From Acidobacteriota bacterium (GTDB lineage Bacteria > Acidobacteriota > Terriglobia > Terriglobales > Acidobacteriaceae), in NCBI GenBank assembly GCA_021801945.1, contig JAKABE010000192.1, positions 1 through 6,544 of the forward strand: a stretch of DNA of 6,544 nucleotides, given 5' to 3'. Shown here piece by piece: positions 1 to 6,276 of this stretch; positions within the stretch are counted from its first letter, which is position 1; the number at the start of each line of letters is the position of its first letter. The notes under the pieces are model-generated. The model was not told the origin of the DNA. It worked only from the letters and a program-made list of their open reading frames with translations, and searched no databases. Position numbers and translations under genes: made by a program.

Positions 1-95
1 CGGCTTTCAGATGCGGAACCGAGGTAGCTCGGAGCTTCATCTTCGAGCCGCAGGGGACAATGAATGGTCTAAGAAATCTGGGAGTTCATCCTATC

Positions 96-123
96 GGCGC
101 CAGGGGCGAAAGCTCCTGGCGCC
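96..123 (+). other. strong RNA stem-loop with GAAA tetraloop
   Basis: The arms GGCGCCAGGGGC (96-107) and GCTCCTGGCGCC (112-123) pair over 12 consecutive positions, eleven Watson-Crick and one G-U, and close on the loop GAAA (108-111), a classic GNRA tetraloop when read on the plus strand. There is no U-run after it on either strand, so it is not a standard intrinsic terminator. It could be a hairpin-only terminator for a gene to the left, a structured part of the leader of the rhodanese gene 168 nt downstream, or part of an unlisted small RNA. The structure itself is read directly from the sequence; its role is unknown. Confidence 0.6.
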
Positions 124-279
124 TTCGACTTTGGGGTTGTACCACAGCTCTCCGCGAACGCATTGTAACGCTGCTCGCGCCACGCCTGCCGTGCAACTGC
201 GCACCGTAACTCATCCACTTGCCATGACTTGCCGAAGAGCGAATCGCGGCGCTCCGGCGCGGCACGTTACACTGGTTGC

Positions 280-283
280 GGAG
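280..283 (+). promoter_or_regulatory. ribosome binding site fixing the rhodanese start
   Basis: GGAG lies 8 nt before the ATG at 292. This supports the ATG over an in-frame upstream start at 229, which would add 21 polar residues in front of an otherwise normal signal peptide. Confidence 0.6.
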
Positions 284-291
284 ATTCCACG

Positions 292-792
292 ATGAAAATT
301 GGGCTGGTTGGACGAACAGTAACCATTGTGACCCTGGCCATTTTGCTTGGACCGCAGGCCAGGTTGCGAGCGGAGGGACAACAGGCTGCGCCGTCTGCAG
401 AGAGCGCGCTATCGATTCCCAAGGTGGACCTGATACAGCCGGTGGAACTGAACCGGCTCTTGCACGCACGCGGTACACAGAAACCGCTGATCGTGCAGGT
501 CGGGTTTCGCATGTTGTTTGCGGAGGCACATATCCCGGGCTCCGAGTATGCCGGCCCGGCGGCCCGGCCTGATGGCCTCAACCAGTTGCGGCAACGGGTT
601 CAGAGGCTCAAGCGCAGCACTTTTATCGTCATTTATTGCGGCTGCTGCCCGTGGAACCATTGCCCTAACATGGGACCGGCGTTTCACCTGCTTCAAAGCC
701 TGGGGTTTACTCACGTCCGGGCCCTTTACCTGCCTGATAACTTCGGAGCTGACTGGGTAAACAAAGGCTATCCGGCCGTGCGTGGGCAATAA
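292..792 (+). CDS. exported rhodanese-like domain protein with Cys-rich active loop
   Basis: This 166-residue protein begins with a Sec-type signal peptide: basic MKIGLVGR, then a hydrophobic run to about residue 20, with likely cleavage near residue 28. The rest is one rhodanese fold. AHIPGS (79-84) matches the family's GHIPGA turn, the strand FIVIYC (111-116) leads to the catalytic cysteine C116, and a GYPAV ending (159-163) matches the usual C-terminal motif. The active loop is CGCCPWNHC, with four cysteines (116, 118, 119, 124), longer and more cysteine-rich than the usual short loop ending in Arg. The common early Asp-Val-Arg reads Gln-Val-Gly. Rhodanese domains carry sulfur as a cysteine persulfide; this one should act outside the cytoplasm. 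The extra cysteines may bind metal or form disulfides, which would fit the TlpA-type thioredoxin gene directly downstream. The fold is well supported; the substrate is unknown. Confidence 0.82.
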   Translation: MKIGLVGRTVTIVTLAILLGPQARLRAEGQQAAPSAESALSIPKVDLIQPVELNRLLHARGTQKPLIVQVGFRMLFAEAHIPGSEYAGPAARPDGLNQLRQRVQRLKRSTFIVIYCGCCPWNHCPNMGPAFHLLQSLGFTHVRALYLPDNFGADWVNKGYPAVRGQ

Positions 793-896
793 CGCGGCTT
801 GCGCGAATGCAGCATCCACGCGCACGATAAAGAGATGAGCCGAACTGTCAACACGGCCCTACGGCGTGGAAAGCACCAGAATGGTACAGAAGGAAC

Positions 897-900
897 GGAG
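897..900 (+). promoter_or_regulatory. ribosome binding site favouring a GTG start for the TlpA-like gene
   Basis: GGAG, in the context AGGAACGGAG at 891-900, sits 9 nt before the in-frame GTG at 910. The alternative in-frame starts, TTG 799 and ATG 835, lack a comparable site at a normal distance (only AAAGAG directly abutting the ATG). Confidence 0.45.
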
Positions 901-909
901 CGCCCCGAC

Positions 910-1452
910 GTGCTATTGCCCTCCTCGTCCGGATCGAAAAGAAGCTGCCGTCGGCTCGCCCTGGCCGGTTCGCTGCTTGCAGTCTGCTTAGCGGCCCTCA
1001 GTTCGCCTGGCGATTTAGCCGCCGAATCGCTTCTCAATAAAGAAGCACCGCGGCTTGTCAAGAAGGACCTGCACGGCAGAACACTGGACCTTGCTCATTA
1101 TCGAGGCAAGGTGGTGCTGCTCAACTTCTGGGCAACGTGGTGCGCGCCATGCCAGGTGGAGATGCCCACCTTCGCGGCGTGGCAGCGGCGCTACGGTCCG
1201 CAGGGCCTGCAAGTGATCGGAATATCCATGAATGAAAACGCTGCGCCCGTGCGCCGTCTGGTAGCCCGTTTGAAAATCGAATATCCCATAGCCATGGGCT
1301 CCGCCCAACTCGGAGAGCGGTACGGCGGCGTCCTAGGACTTCCCTTAACTTACTTGATCGACAGGCACGGTACGGTACGCGTGCGGTTCCAGGGCGAGAC
1401 AGACCCAGCAGCCATCGAAAAGCAATTGCGGCTGCTTTTGTCCCGCCCTTAA
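910..1452 (+). CDS. TlpA/ResA-family thioredoxin-like protein
   Basis: This is an extracytoplasmic thiol-disulfide oxidoreductase of the TlpA/ResA type, about 180 residues from the GTG at 910. An arginine- and lysine-bearing N-terminus (residues 10-15) is followed by a hydrophobic segment (about 16-32) that serves as a signal peptide or membrane anchor. The mature domain shows the family's opening APRLVKKDLHGRTLDL (about 46-61), the strand VVLLNFWATWCAPC with the redox pair C78/C81, EMPTF just after it, and GLPLTYLID (143-151) containing the cis-proline P145. The segment LLAVC resembles a lipobox only weakly because Val precedes Cys, so a lipoprotein is unlikely. Such proteins usually reduce disulfides in cytochrome c apoproteins, copper-centre proteins or other exported clients. 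The gene follows the Cys-rich rhodanese gene on the same strand, so the two are probably co-transcribed and may exchange thiols or persulfide. An ATG at 835 or TTG at 799 would lengthen the N-terminus. Confidence 0.88.
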   Translation: MLLPSSSGSKRSCRRLALAGSLLAVCLAALSSPGDLAAESLLNKEAPRLVKKDLHGRTLDLAHYRGKVVLLNFWATWCAPCQVEMPTFAAWQRRYGPQGLQVIGISMNENAAPVRRLVARLKIEYPIAMGSAQLGERYGGVLGLPLTYLIDRHGTVRVRFQGETDPAAIEKQLRLLLSRP

Positions 1453-1548
1453 ATGCTCGCCCACCTATTCTCTCTATGATCGACCAGTGATTCTTATTCG
1501 GAGCGTCGTGCGGCCAGTCCGCGGACAATGTTGCAGTACTCCATCTGA

Positions 1549-1776
1549 TCAATGCCGGAACCAAGTCTCGACGGCAACCTCGATCACGGCAAACAACACG
1601 CTGACGGCGGCGAGGAAACCTTTGGCCCGCTGCCAGTTTTGCTCGTGCCGGTCCATGCGCCGCTCCAACTCCGCCAGACGGCCACCGTTGCCGTCGCCCA
1701 TCAGCCCGGTTATCTGCGCTTTGAGCACGCTTAGGTCGCTCAAGACCTGGGCCTCGAATTCATTCATCATCCGCAT
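1549..1776 (-). CDS. small coiled-coil and single-TM protein, XhlA/holin-accessory-like
   Basis: This 75-residue protein has an N-terminal amphipathic, heptad-rich helix (about residues 4-50, rich in Leu, Glu and Arg) broken near the glycines at 28-32. A single hydrophobic segment follows (about 53-69, FLAAVSVLFAVIEVAVE) before a short WFRH tail. Small phage proteins of this architecture, such as the XhlA (hemolysin XhlA) family, sit at the membrane and help the holin/endolysin lysis system; they are commonly encoded after the tail genes, as here. The start at 1776 has GGAG 8 nt upstream (1785-1788), so it is preferred over the two ATG codons just inside the gene. It is the last gene of the minus-strand run, 43 nt after the hub-like gene. 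No endolysin or second holin lies beside it, so the lysis role is inferred from architecture and position only. Confidence 0.65.
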   Translation of the reverse strand: MRMMNEFEAQVLSDLSVLKAQITGLMGDGNGGRLAELERRMDRHEQNWQRAKGFLAAVSVLFAVIEVAVETWFRH

Positions 1777-1819
1777 CGGCCGGACTCCATCCGCTTCTTC
1801 ATGTCTGGCGTTTCTTGAC

Positions 1820-4135
1820 TCACGCGCTCAGCGGCAGGTTGATGAACAGTGCCGTTGAAAATTCTGAATAGTTCGGCGGCGTTGAGCCATCATACATCCG
1901 GATGTAAAACCGGTCGCTCGCGGAAACCCGGGAAAAGGTCAGGTTGGATTCCGAGGCGCGCATGACCAGCGTCGGGTCCTCGCCCGCCGTAAAAGCATAG
2001 TCTCTGAGCCGTATCTCGAAGCCGCCACCGGTAGGCGGAGTAACTCCTGTATTCACTGTGACTGTGTTGCCGCTCACACCGGTCACCGCGAGGGCATTCA
2101 GATTGGCGGGCACCGTGGGCGAGATGAGCGCCGGCAGCCAGGCATTGGCTGGAACCGTGGCGCTGGTCTTAATAGCCAGATCGTCAGCCCAGTCGTTGGC
2201 GAAGGCGATCTCGTACTCCACCAGGTCCGGATAACTCGCGGCGTAAGTCACCTTCACTGTTCGCACCACAACCTGCACGTCTAGATCGGTTGAAGGCGCA
2301 TTCAAAAGTAGCGCGTCGCCCGGCCACACATCCGCGGATAAGCTGCTCCGGTTGCCCTTGTATGTGCCGCTCCACAGCGCACTCACGCTGGCCGCCGCCT
2401 GCGCCATCGCTTGTGCAGCGAAGCGGCAGTCTGCGGAGCTACGCGCCGGCGGGCTTGTCACCGAGCCAATCCATGTGACTACCGCTGGCGAGCCCGCCTG
2501 TGCCAGCGCCTGCTGGCTGGCGGTGTTCACCGCACGGCCCACCGCCCTGCCAATGGTCCGGTAACTCGCCGCGATCTGCTCGCCTGCGGCTGGCGCATAT
2601 CCGGTATAAAAGACCAGCTTCCCGGTGCGCTCAAAATAACACTCCGCCGCCTCGGCCGTAGATCCCACCCGCCGCGTGTAAGGTCCGCCACTCTGCGGCG
2701 TGCTGACGACCCAACCCGAACCCAGATTGGTCAAGTGCACAGCGCGGATGCTTCCAACCAGGTTCACGCTGCTGGCGGGGACCACGACGCAGGTTCCCGC
2801 TAAGTTAGCGAAACCGCCGTCGTAAAGCGTAACTGGCACCGCACCTACGCCGTTGACAAACTCTTGAATCTCCATCTGAATCTTGCCGGGAGCCAAGACC
2901 CATTCGCCACCGGCGGCGATGGGCCCATTGTCTCCGAAGGAGTAATAGATGGCCCGCGACCGCTCGCACTCCGGGCAATGCACGCGCACACGCAGCGAAT
3001 ATTGATTGGCGGGATTGATCGCAAAAGTGCTTCCCACCGTTGTGCCCTGAACGATGGGCTGCAGTGTAACCGCTCCACTGCCCTGCTGCGCCGCGGCCTG
3101 GAAGCCCGCCGTGCAGCTAGATGCTTCATCGAGGCCGGTAAAGAAGCCGGCTAAAATTCCTGTGCTTCCAAGAGATAGAGTCACGCCTACAGCTTCGAGC
3201 AGCAGCGTTCCACCCATTTCGACAGGATCAAGCCAGCTTAGCAACGTTTCGCCATCAATGCCGTTTCCGCCGTGCATCGTCAGTCCGCCTGGACCTAGTG
3301 TTAGGTAGCCCGGTCCACCGGAGACACCCCACACACTCTCGTTGATCTGCGGCTCATCGAAATGCTCCGTGATAATGATCGATTTTGATGTCGTGGAAAA
3401 GTAAGGATCTTCGGCGAGATAGAACTGGGTCGTAACACCATCGCCCAAGAAGTATTCTGTAACATATGCCACCGGCTCATTCTCGCCGCAAACTGTCACA
3501 TCGTTGGCCAAGGCACGCTTGACGCCGGCCGTGAACGCCAGATTGGCGAGGTTCAAGCTGCCGTCAGTTTCAGTCAGAGGATGCACTGTAGCCTGCACGG
3601 AGCCCATGGTCAACGCGCCATTGAGAGCGCGATATGCGGCCCGCGCCATACTCGCCACTTGTCCCGCACTCTTACTCCAATTGGCGCCTGGCTCGGGAGC
3701 AAAGTTACTCACCTCCGTAGCCAATGAAAGTCCCTGAGTGGAGAGTGCCGTGGATCCAGCATGTGTTGCCAAGGAGGTGAGAAGCGCACCGGCGGTTTCT
3801 CCTGTCACTCCCGCGCTACGCGGCATAGGTAACTGGTCTAGAAGTAGCTCGTCGCTGACAGCCTGTATCGCCGTCCGGTAGCGCGGTCCTTCCAGTCCCA
3901 TTCCTGCGTACTCAGGCAGCGGAGTGACCGCTATGTAACCCGTGAAGTACAGGGTGCCGTCGTCGCCTGCCACCGCTATAGACTGATAACGAGACGGTGC
4001 AGCGAGGCTGCCATCGGCCGGCAAAGTCAGCCACAATTGGCATATGGAGGGTTCGTTGAGCTTGCGTTCAATGGTCAATGGATGCACGGCATCGAGCGCG
4101 GTCGTGTAATCCCGCCCTTGGATCGTAATCTTCAT
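1820..4135 (-). CDS. phage tail hub/tip-like protein with inserted jelly-roll domain
   Basis: This 771-residue protein is the largest in the phage-like block and probably forms the distal end of the tail (hub, baseplate or tip). Residues 1-100 look like a beta-rich hub start with the turn DDGTLYFTGYI (58-68). Residues 105-225 include helices and an ANDVTVCGE segment. GDGVTTQFYL (231-240) resembles motifs common in tail-tip proteins. Residues about 255-475 appear to be a separate Gly-, Thr- and Val-rich beta domain: EHFDEPQINESVWGVSGG at 257-274 resembles the start of concanavalin or LamG-like jelly rolls, which often bind carbohydrate, and it carries a CPEC pair at 387-390. The tail-like part resumes from about 495 to 655 with YRTIGRAVGRA (525-535) and a stretch rich in Ala and Gln. 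The last 95 residues (about 675-771) look like a fibronectin-III-type fold. The start is the ATG at 4135, with a weak AGAGAG site upstream. The structural role is inferred, not matched to a named family. Confidence 0.6.
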   Translation of the reverse strand: MKITIQGRDYTTALDAVHPLTIERKLNEPSICQLWLTLPADGSLAAPSRYQSIAVAGDDGTLYFTGYIAVTPLPEYAGMGLEGPRYRTAIQAVSDELLLDQLPMPRSAGVTGETAGALLTSLATHAGSTALSTQGLSLATEVSNFAPEPGANWSKSAGQVASMARAAYRALNGALTMGSVQATVHPLTETDGSLNLANLAFTAGVKRALANDVTVCGENEPVAYVTEYFLGDGVTTQFYLAEDPYFSTTSKSIIITEHFDEPQINESVWGVSGGPGYLTLGPGGLTMHGGNGIDGETLLSWLDPVEMGGTLLLEAVGVTLSLGSTGILAGFFTGLDEASSCTAGFQAAAQQGSGAVTLQPIVQGTTVGSTFAINPANQYSLRVRVHCPECERSRAIYYSFGDNGPIAAGGEWVLAPGKIQMEIQEFVNGVGAVPVTLYDGGFANLAGTCVVVPASSVNLVGSIRAVHLTNLGSGWVVSTPQSGGPYTRRVGSTAEAAECYFERTGKLVFYTGYAPAAGEQIAASYRTIGRAVGRAVNTASQQALAQAGSPAVVTWIGSVTSPPARSSADCRFAAQAMAQAAASVSALWSGTYKGNRSSLSADVWPGDALLLNAPSTDLDVQVVVRTVKVTYAASYPDLVEYEIAFANDWADDLAIKTSATVPANAWLPALISPTVPANLNALAVTGVSGNTVTVNTGVTPPTGGGFEIRLRDYAFTAGEDPTLVMRASESNLTFSRVSASDRFYIRMYDGSTPPNYSEFSTALFINLPLSA

Positions 4136-4175
4136 TGCGACTCTCTAAGCTGATAGTTCCGCGAGCTGACATGCG

Positions 4176-5147
4176 TTATACCAACGCATTGGCCGCGGGC
4201 AGAAAGCTCCGATAGCACACTACGCGCTCCCCATCCAGAGAATCTGTCACCGGAAGCGCCAAAAACTGTCCCTTGAGCAATACGCGCGACTGTCCGTCCT
4301 GATTCCTGCTCATCAATGGAATGGCCGCTTCTTCCGCGCCAGTCATAGCCTGCAGCCGTGGATAGTGAAAGAAGATTCTTTCTCCCTGACTTCCTTCCAT
4401 GACAAACAGTGCGGACCACTCCTGATAGAAGCTGCCGCCTTCGCGATCCACAAAGCCGGTGACCGCCTGGACTTTAGCGCCCGTGGGAACTCCTCCGGGC
4501 AACGCTTCGGCCAGGGTGAGGCCGGTGGAAGTAACCTGTGCAACCAGGGCAACATTGAAGGTAACCCGCCGGATATAGTCCACGTCTGTGAGCGCCTGGC
4601 GCACATAAGCTCCCGCAACCGGTGTTCCCACGAAGCCTGTTTGTCCGGTGTGGTCTACATCGACAGCCACGATGCATCCAGCCGTGAACTTTGCCGCATC
4701 CGCTGTTGCTAGTGGGATGGATGTGCTGGTGGCGCCGCTTTGTGGAGTTACCGCGGGCGAAGCTTGCGCTCCATCCGCTGCCAGGGCGGAACCGGAAGCA
4801 GCTACCAGCAGGTTCATGTGTTGCGAACCTGTGGCCAGCGCCATAGTGAGCTTGGTCCAACTTAGAAAGTGAAAGCTAACCTCCGCTTGCAGGGTCTCGC
4901 GAACCTGCTCTAGTGGCGCGGGCGGGATCCCAGTTAGCAGCGGCGCAGATTTGCTCGCTGGCTTACGCGCAAAATTCTGGATCCAGCCCAAGTCGATCCA
5001 CGGGACCGGAGGGGCGTCGAGGCTGAATCTTCCCTGTTGCGACGGATCAAAGAGCACTGGCGTCTGCGCAATTCGATTCACCGGCGCAAAGTACGCCCGT
5101 GCCCGACGTGTTACTGGCGCGGGAGCAGAAAACCATGTCGCCGTCAT
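4176..5147 (-). CDS. major tail (tube)-like phage structural protein
   Basis: This 323-residue protein has no signal peptide and is beta-rich. It lies immediately after the tail-terminator-like gene, the usual place of the siphophage major tail protein. The N-terminal part has VPWIDLGWIQNF (48-59), similar to the Asp-Leu-Gly opening of tube subunits, followed by LEQVRETLQAEVSFHFLSW (79-97), a beta strand pair. The middle (about 138-235) looks like a separate beta domain rich in Thr, Ala, Val and Gly, perhaps an inserted decoration domain. The C-terminal part resumes with FYQEWSALFVMEG (240-252) and FFHYPRLQAMTG (259-270), the kind of strand and proline turn seen at the end of tube proteins. 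TAA of the upstream gene abuts the ATG directly (TAAATG), so translation is probably coupled. The assignment rests on gene order and composition. It could instead be another virion protein. Confidence 0.55.
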   Translation of the reverse strand: MTATWFSAPAPVTRRARAYFAPVNRIAQTPVLFDPSQQGRFSLDAPPVPWIDLGWIQNFARKPASKSAPLLTGIPPAPLEQVRETLQAEVSFHFLSWTKLTMALATGSQHMNLLVAASGSALAADGAQASPAVTPQSGATSTSIPLATADAAKFTAGCIVAVDVDHTGQTGFVGTPVAGAYVRQALTDVDYIRRVTFNVALVAQVTSTGLTLAEALPGGVPTGAKVQAVTGFVDREGGSFYQEWSALFVMEGSQGERIFFHYPRLQAMTGAEEAAIPLMSRNQDGQSRVLLKGQFLALPVTDSLDGERVVCYRSFLPAANALV

Positions 5148-5633
5148 TTACTCACCCTGCTCCTGGTAGCTGTAAACCATAACGCTTACGCTGCGGCTCA
5201 ACCGGTCACGCTGCACCACGACAGGCGTGAATGCAGGCTCGTCCCAAAATACCTGCGTGAGCATTGTGGCGGGTGGCGTTGCCGTGTAACTCAGCTTAGG
5301 GGTGTGGAAGGGCTGCAGCATCGCCGTCAATTCCTCGTCCATACGGCTCAGCAAGCGGCCGCGGTCCAACCCGCCGAAACTTTGCGTGCCACAGGATTGA
5401 TAGAGAATCTCGCATTGCTCGGCCGCCATCGCAGAGTCCAGATCGAGATCCACACCCAGCCCCAGCCAGCGCAGCACAAACACGTCGTTGGGAAGTTGGC
5501 TGAATGGAGCTTCCGCTTCCTCCACCAGGATTCCGGGGCGCATGGCTCCTCGCAGCAGCATCGTCCGCTCCGGGTTAATCGCCGTCAGGCGCGTGCGCAG
5601 CGCCATATAAAATGAGTCCTTTGCGTTTTGCAT
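5148..5633 (-). CDS. tail-terminator-like phage protein
   Basis: This 161-residue soluble protein has a size and position consistent with the tail terminator (gpU-like) that caps the tail tube between the head-closure gene and the major tail gene. Visible features are LLRGAMRPGILVEEAE (26-41), a beta segment VFVLRWLGLGVDLDLD (51-66), CEILYQSCGTQSFGG (74-88), then a helix RGRLLSRMDEELTAML (91-106) and a final pair of strands ending in VMVYSYQEQGE. Alternating short strands with one helix and a closing strand resemble the terminator fold, but no diagnostic motif is present. The start ATG at 5633 has GGAG five nucleotides upstream (5639-5642). Its leader is occupied by the heptamer repeat array, which starts only about 7 nt beyond the ribosome binding site. 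The stop codon abuts the next gene's ATG. Confidence 0.5.
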   Translation of the reverse strand: MQNAKDSFYMALRTRLTAINPERTMLLRGAMRPGILVEEAEAPFSQLPNDVFVLRWLGLGVDLDLDSAMAAEQCEILYQSCGTQSFGGLDRGRLLSRMDEELTAMLQPFHTPKLSYTATPPATMLTQVFWDEPAFTPVVVQRDRLSRSVSVMVYSYQEQGE

Positions 5634-5649
5634 GTGTGCTCCGCACGGT

Positions 5650-5726
5650 AATCAGGAATCAGGAATCAGGAATCAGGAATCAGGAATCAGAAATCAGGAA
5701 TCAGGAATCAGTGGTCAGTGGTCAGT
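5650..5726 (+). repeat. tandem heptamer array, 11 units
   Basis: There are eleven consecutive 7-bp units without a break: five AATCAGG, one AATCAGA, two AATCAGG, one AATCAGT and two GGTCAGT. The core TCAG is kept in every unit while flanking bases drift toward the right end. Period-7 arrays of this kind are known as dispersed short tandem repeats, for example in cyanobacteria. Near-identical units make it prone to copy-number change by slippage. The array lies just upstream of the ribosome binding site of the tail-terminator-like gene on the minus strand. Confidence 0.92.
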
Positions 5727-5785
5727 CGATCGGCCAACCTGCGCTTGTCTTCCTATTCAAGGGAGACTGTTGATGTACAAAATGC

Positions 5786-5799
5786 TGCGTCGCGACGCA
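5786..5799. repeat. perfect 14-nt palindrome
   Basis: TGCGTCGCGACGCA is identical to its own reverse complement over all 14 positions. It sits between the two heptamer arrays. With no loop it is more likely a dimeric-protein binding site, or part of a repeat element, than an RNA hairpin. Confidence 0.6.
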
Positions 5800-5804
5800 A
5801 ATGT

Positions 5805-5832
5805 CTGATTACTGACAACTGATCACTTACAA
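5805..5832 (-). repeat. short diverged heptamer array, inverted relative to the first
   Basis: Read on the minus strand, four 7-bp units follow one another: TTGTAAG, TGATCAG, TTGTCAG and TAATCAG. Three of them carry the TCAG core of the longer array, but in the opposite orientation. The array ends 6 nt from the stop codon of the head-closure-like gene. The two arrays together flank a unique segment of about 78 bp as imperfect inverted repeats. Confidence 0.7.
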
Positions 5833-5838
5833 CTATCT

Positions 5839-6273
5839 CTACACCGCCTGTTGCCGCGCTTCGCGCAATAGAAGCCGGTAAAGATACACCTGTCCGAAGG
5901 CTTCGTTGGAGGCGATAGACTCGATCAGATAATCCTGTCCCGCAACAGTAATTGCTAGCGTCATGGCAAAGAGGGATTGTGCTGATGGCAGGTCGAATGC
6001 GTTCACCTGCTGCTCCACACTGGTGGCCGACGCAAGTAGCTCCCACTTTGACTGACCACCTTCCTGCCAAGTGGGTTGCAGCCTGCGCATCACCACTGGG
6101 CTGATTGGCACCTCCGCAAAGGTGGTTGCCACCAACCCGACTTCCGATTGGCTGCCGTCCGTGTTTGCACCCGTCACACGCAGCAGAGCCGTCGTTCCCG
6201 TCATGCTTCGCAGCAGCGCGTCGGCCAGCATCTGTGGCGCTCCCACCGGGTTGCGCGACGCCGTATCGCTCAT
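5839..6273 (-). CDS. head-closure/head-tail joining-like phage protein
   Basis: This 144-residue soluble protein immediately follows the connector-like gene and has the size and layout of head-closure (stopper) or joining proteins. TALLRVTGA (28-36) is followed by an acidic and Thr-rich loop, AEVPISPVVMRRL (53-65), a segment with WELLASATSVEQQV (77-90), a strand around the Leu/Ile-rich ALAITV region (about 103-112), and a C-terminal strand and basic helix GQVYLYRLLLREAR (127-140). Head-closure proteins are small beta-barrels that plug the connector and receive the tail; the pattern of a strand ending in an aromatic YLYR near the C-terminus is common there. The ATG at 6273 lies 3 nt after the upstream TGA, and GGGGTGA overlapping that stop serves as the ribosome binding site, so translation is probably coupled. 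A different virion-assembly role is possible. Confidence 0.5.
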   Translation of the reverse strand: MSDTASRNPVGAPQMLADALLRSMTGTTALLRVTGANTDGSQSEVGLVATTFAEVPISPVVMRRLQPTWQEGGQSKWELLASATSVEQQVNAFDLPSAQSLFAMTLAITVAGQDYLIESIASNEAFGQVYLYRLLLREARQQAV

Positions 6274-6276
6274 CGC

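Larger units (their letters stand above)
1..291. other. non-coding stretch upstream of the rhodanese gene
   Basis: No convincing gene is seen here. One plus-strand frame ends at a TAG at 25-27 and could be the last eight codons of a gene to the left, but it is too short to judge. Two other plus-strand frames stay open for a while without family features or a protein-like composition. The stretch contains the strong stem-loop at 96-123 listed separately. It presumably holds the promoter of the redox gene pair, although no clear -35/-10 pair could be picked out. Confidence 0.5.
5634..5838. repeat. repeat-filled intergenic gap in the structural gene run
   Basis: This is the only large gap in an otherwise tight cluster (the other gaps are 3, 0, 40 and 43 nt) and it contains no credible gene. 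It holds a tandem heptamer array, a 14-nt palindrome and a second, inverted heptamer array, all listed separately. Segment 5707-5719 (ATCAGTGGTCAGT) and segment 5811-5823 (ACTGACAACTGAT) are inverted repeats matching at 12 of 13 positions, so the transcript could fold the gap into a large hairpin with a loop of about 91 nt. It looks like a small non-coding repeat element. Confidence 0.65.

Noticed and set aside
96..123. Intrinsic terminator
   Set aside because: The stem is strong, but neither strand has a T-run after it, so it is listed only as a stem-loop.
60..209. Small plus-strand ORF of 49 codons with AGGGG before the ATG
   Set aside because: It spans the 12-bp stem-loop, shows no recognisable features and may be open only by chance in GC-rich DNA.
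11..295. Plus-strand open frame of 94 codons
   Set aside because: It has low-complexity, Arg- and Ser-rich composition, no family features, no ribosome binding site, runs across the stem-loop and overlaps the rhodanese start.
910..1452. TlpA-like protein as a lipoprotein
   Set aside because: The LLAVC segment has Val just before Cys, which does not satisfy the lipobox.
1487..1858. Plus-strand open frame opposite the holin-like gene
   Set aside because: It is antisense to a gene with a clear coiled-coil and membrane pattern and a ribosome binding site; it is Arg- and Ser-rich, as a shadow frame would be.
4136..4175. Hidden small gene or chaperone frameshift between tube-like and hub-like genes
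   Set aside because: Only 40 nt are available and no slippery sequence or overlapping frame of useful length was seen.
5650..5726. Possible CRISPR array
   Set aside because: The repeats are 7 bp with no spacers, so this is a simple tandem array.
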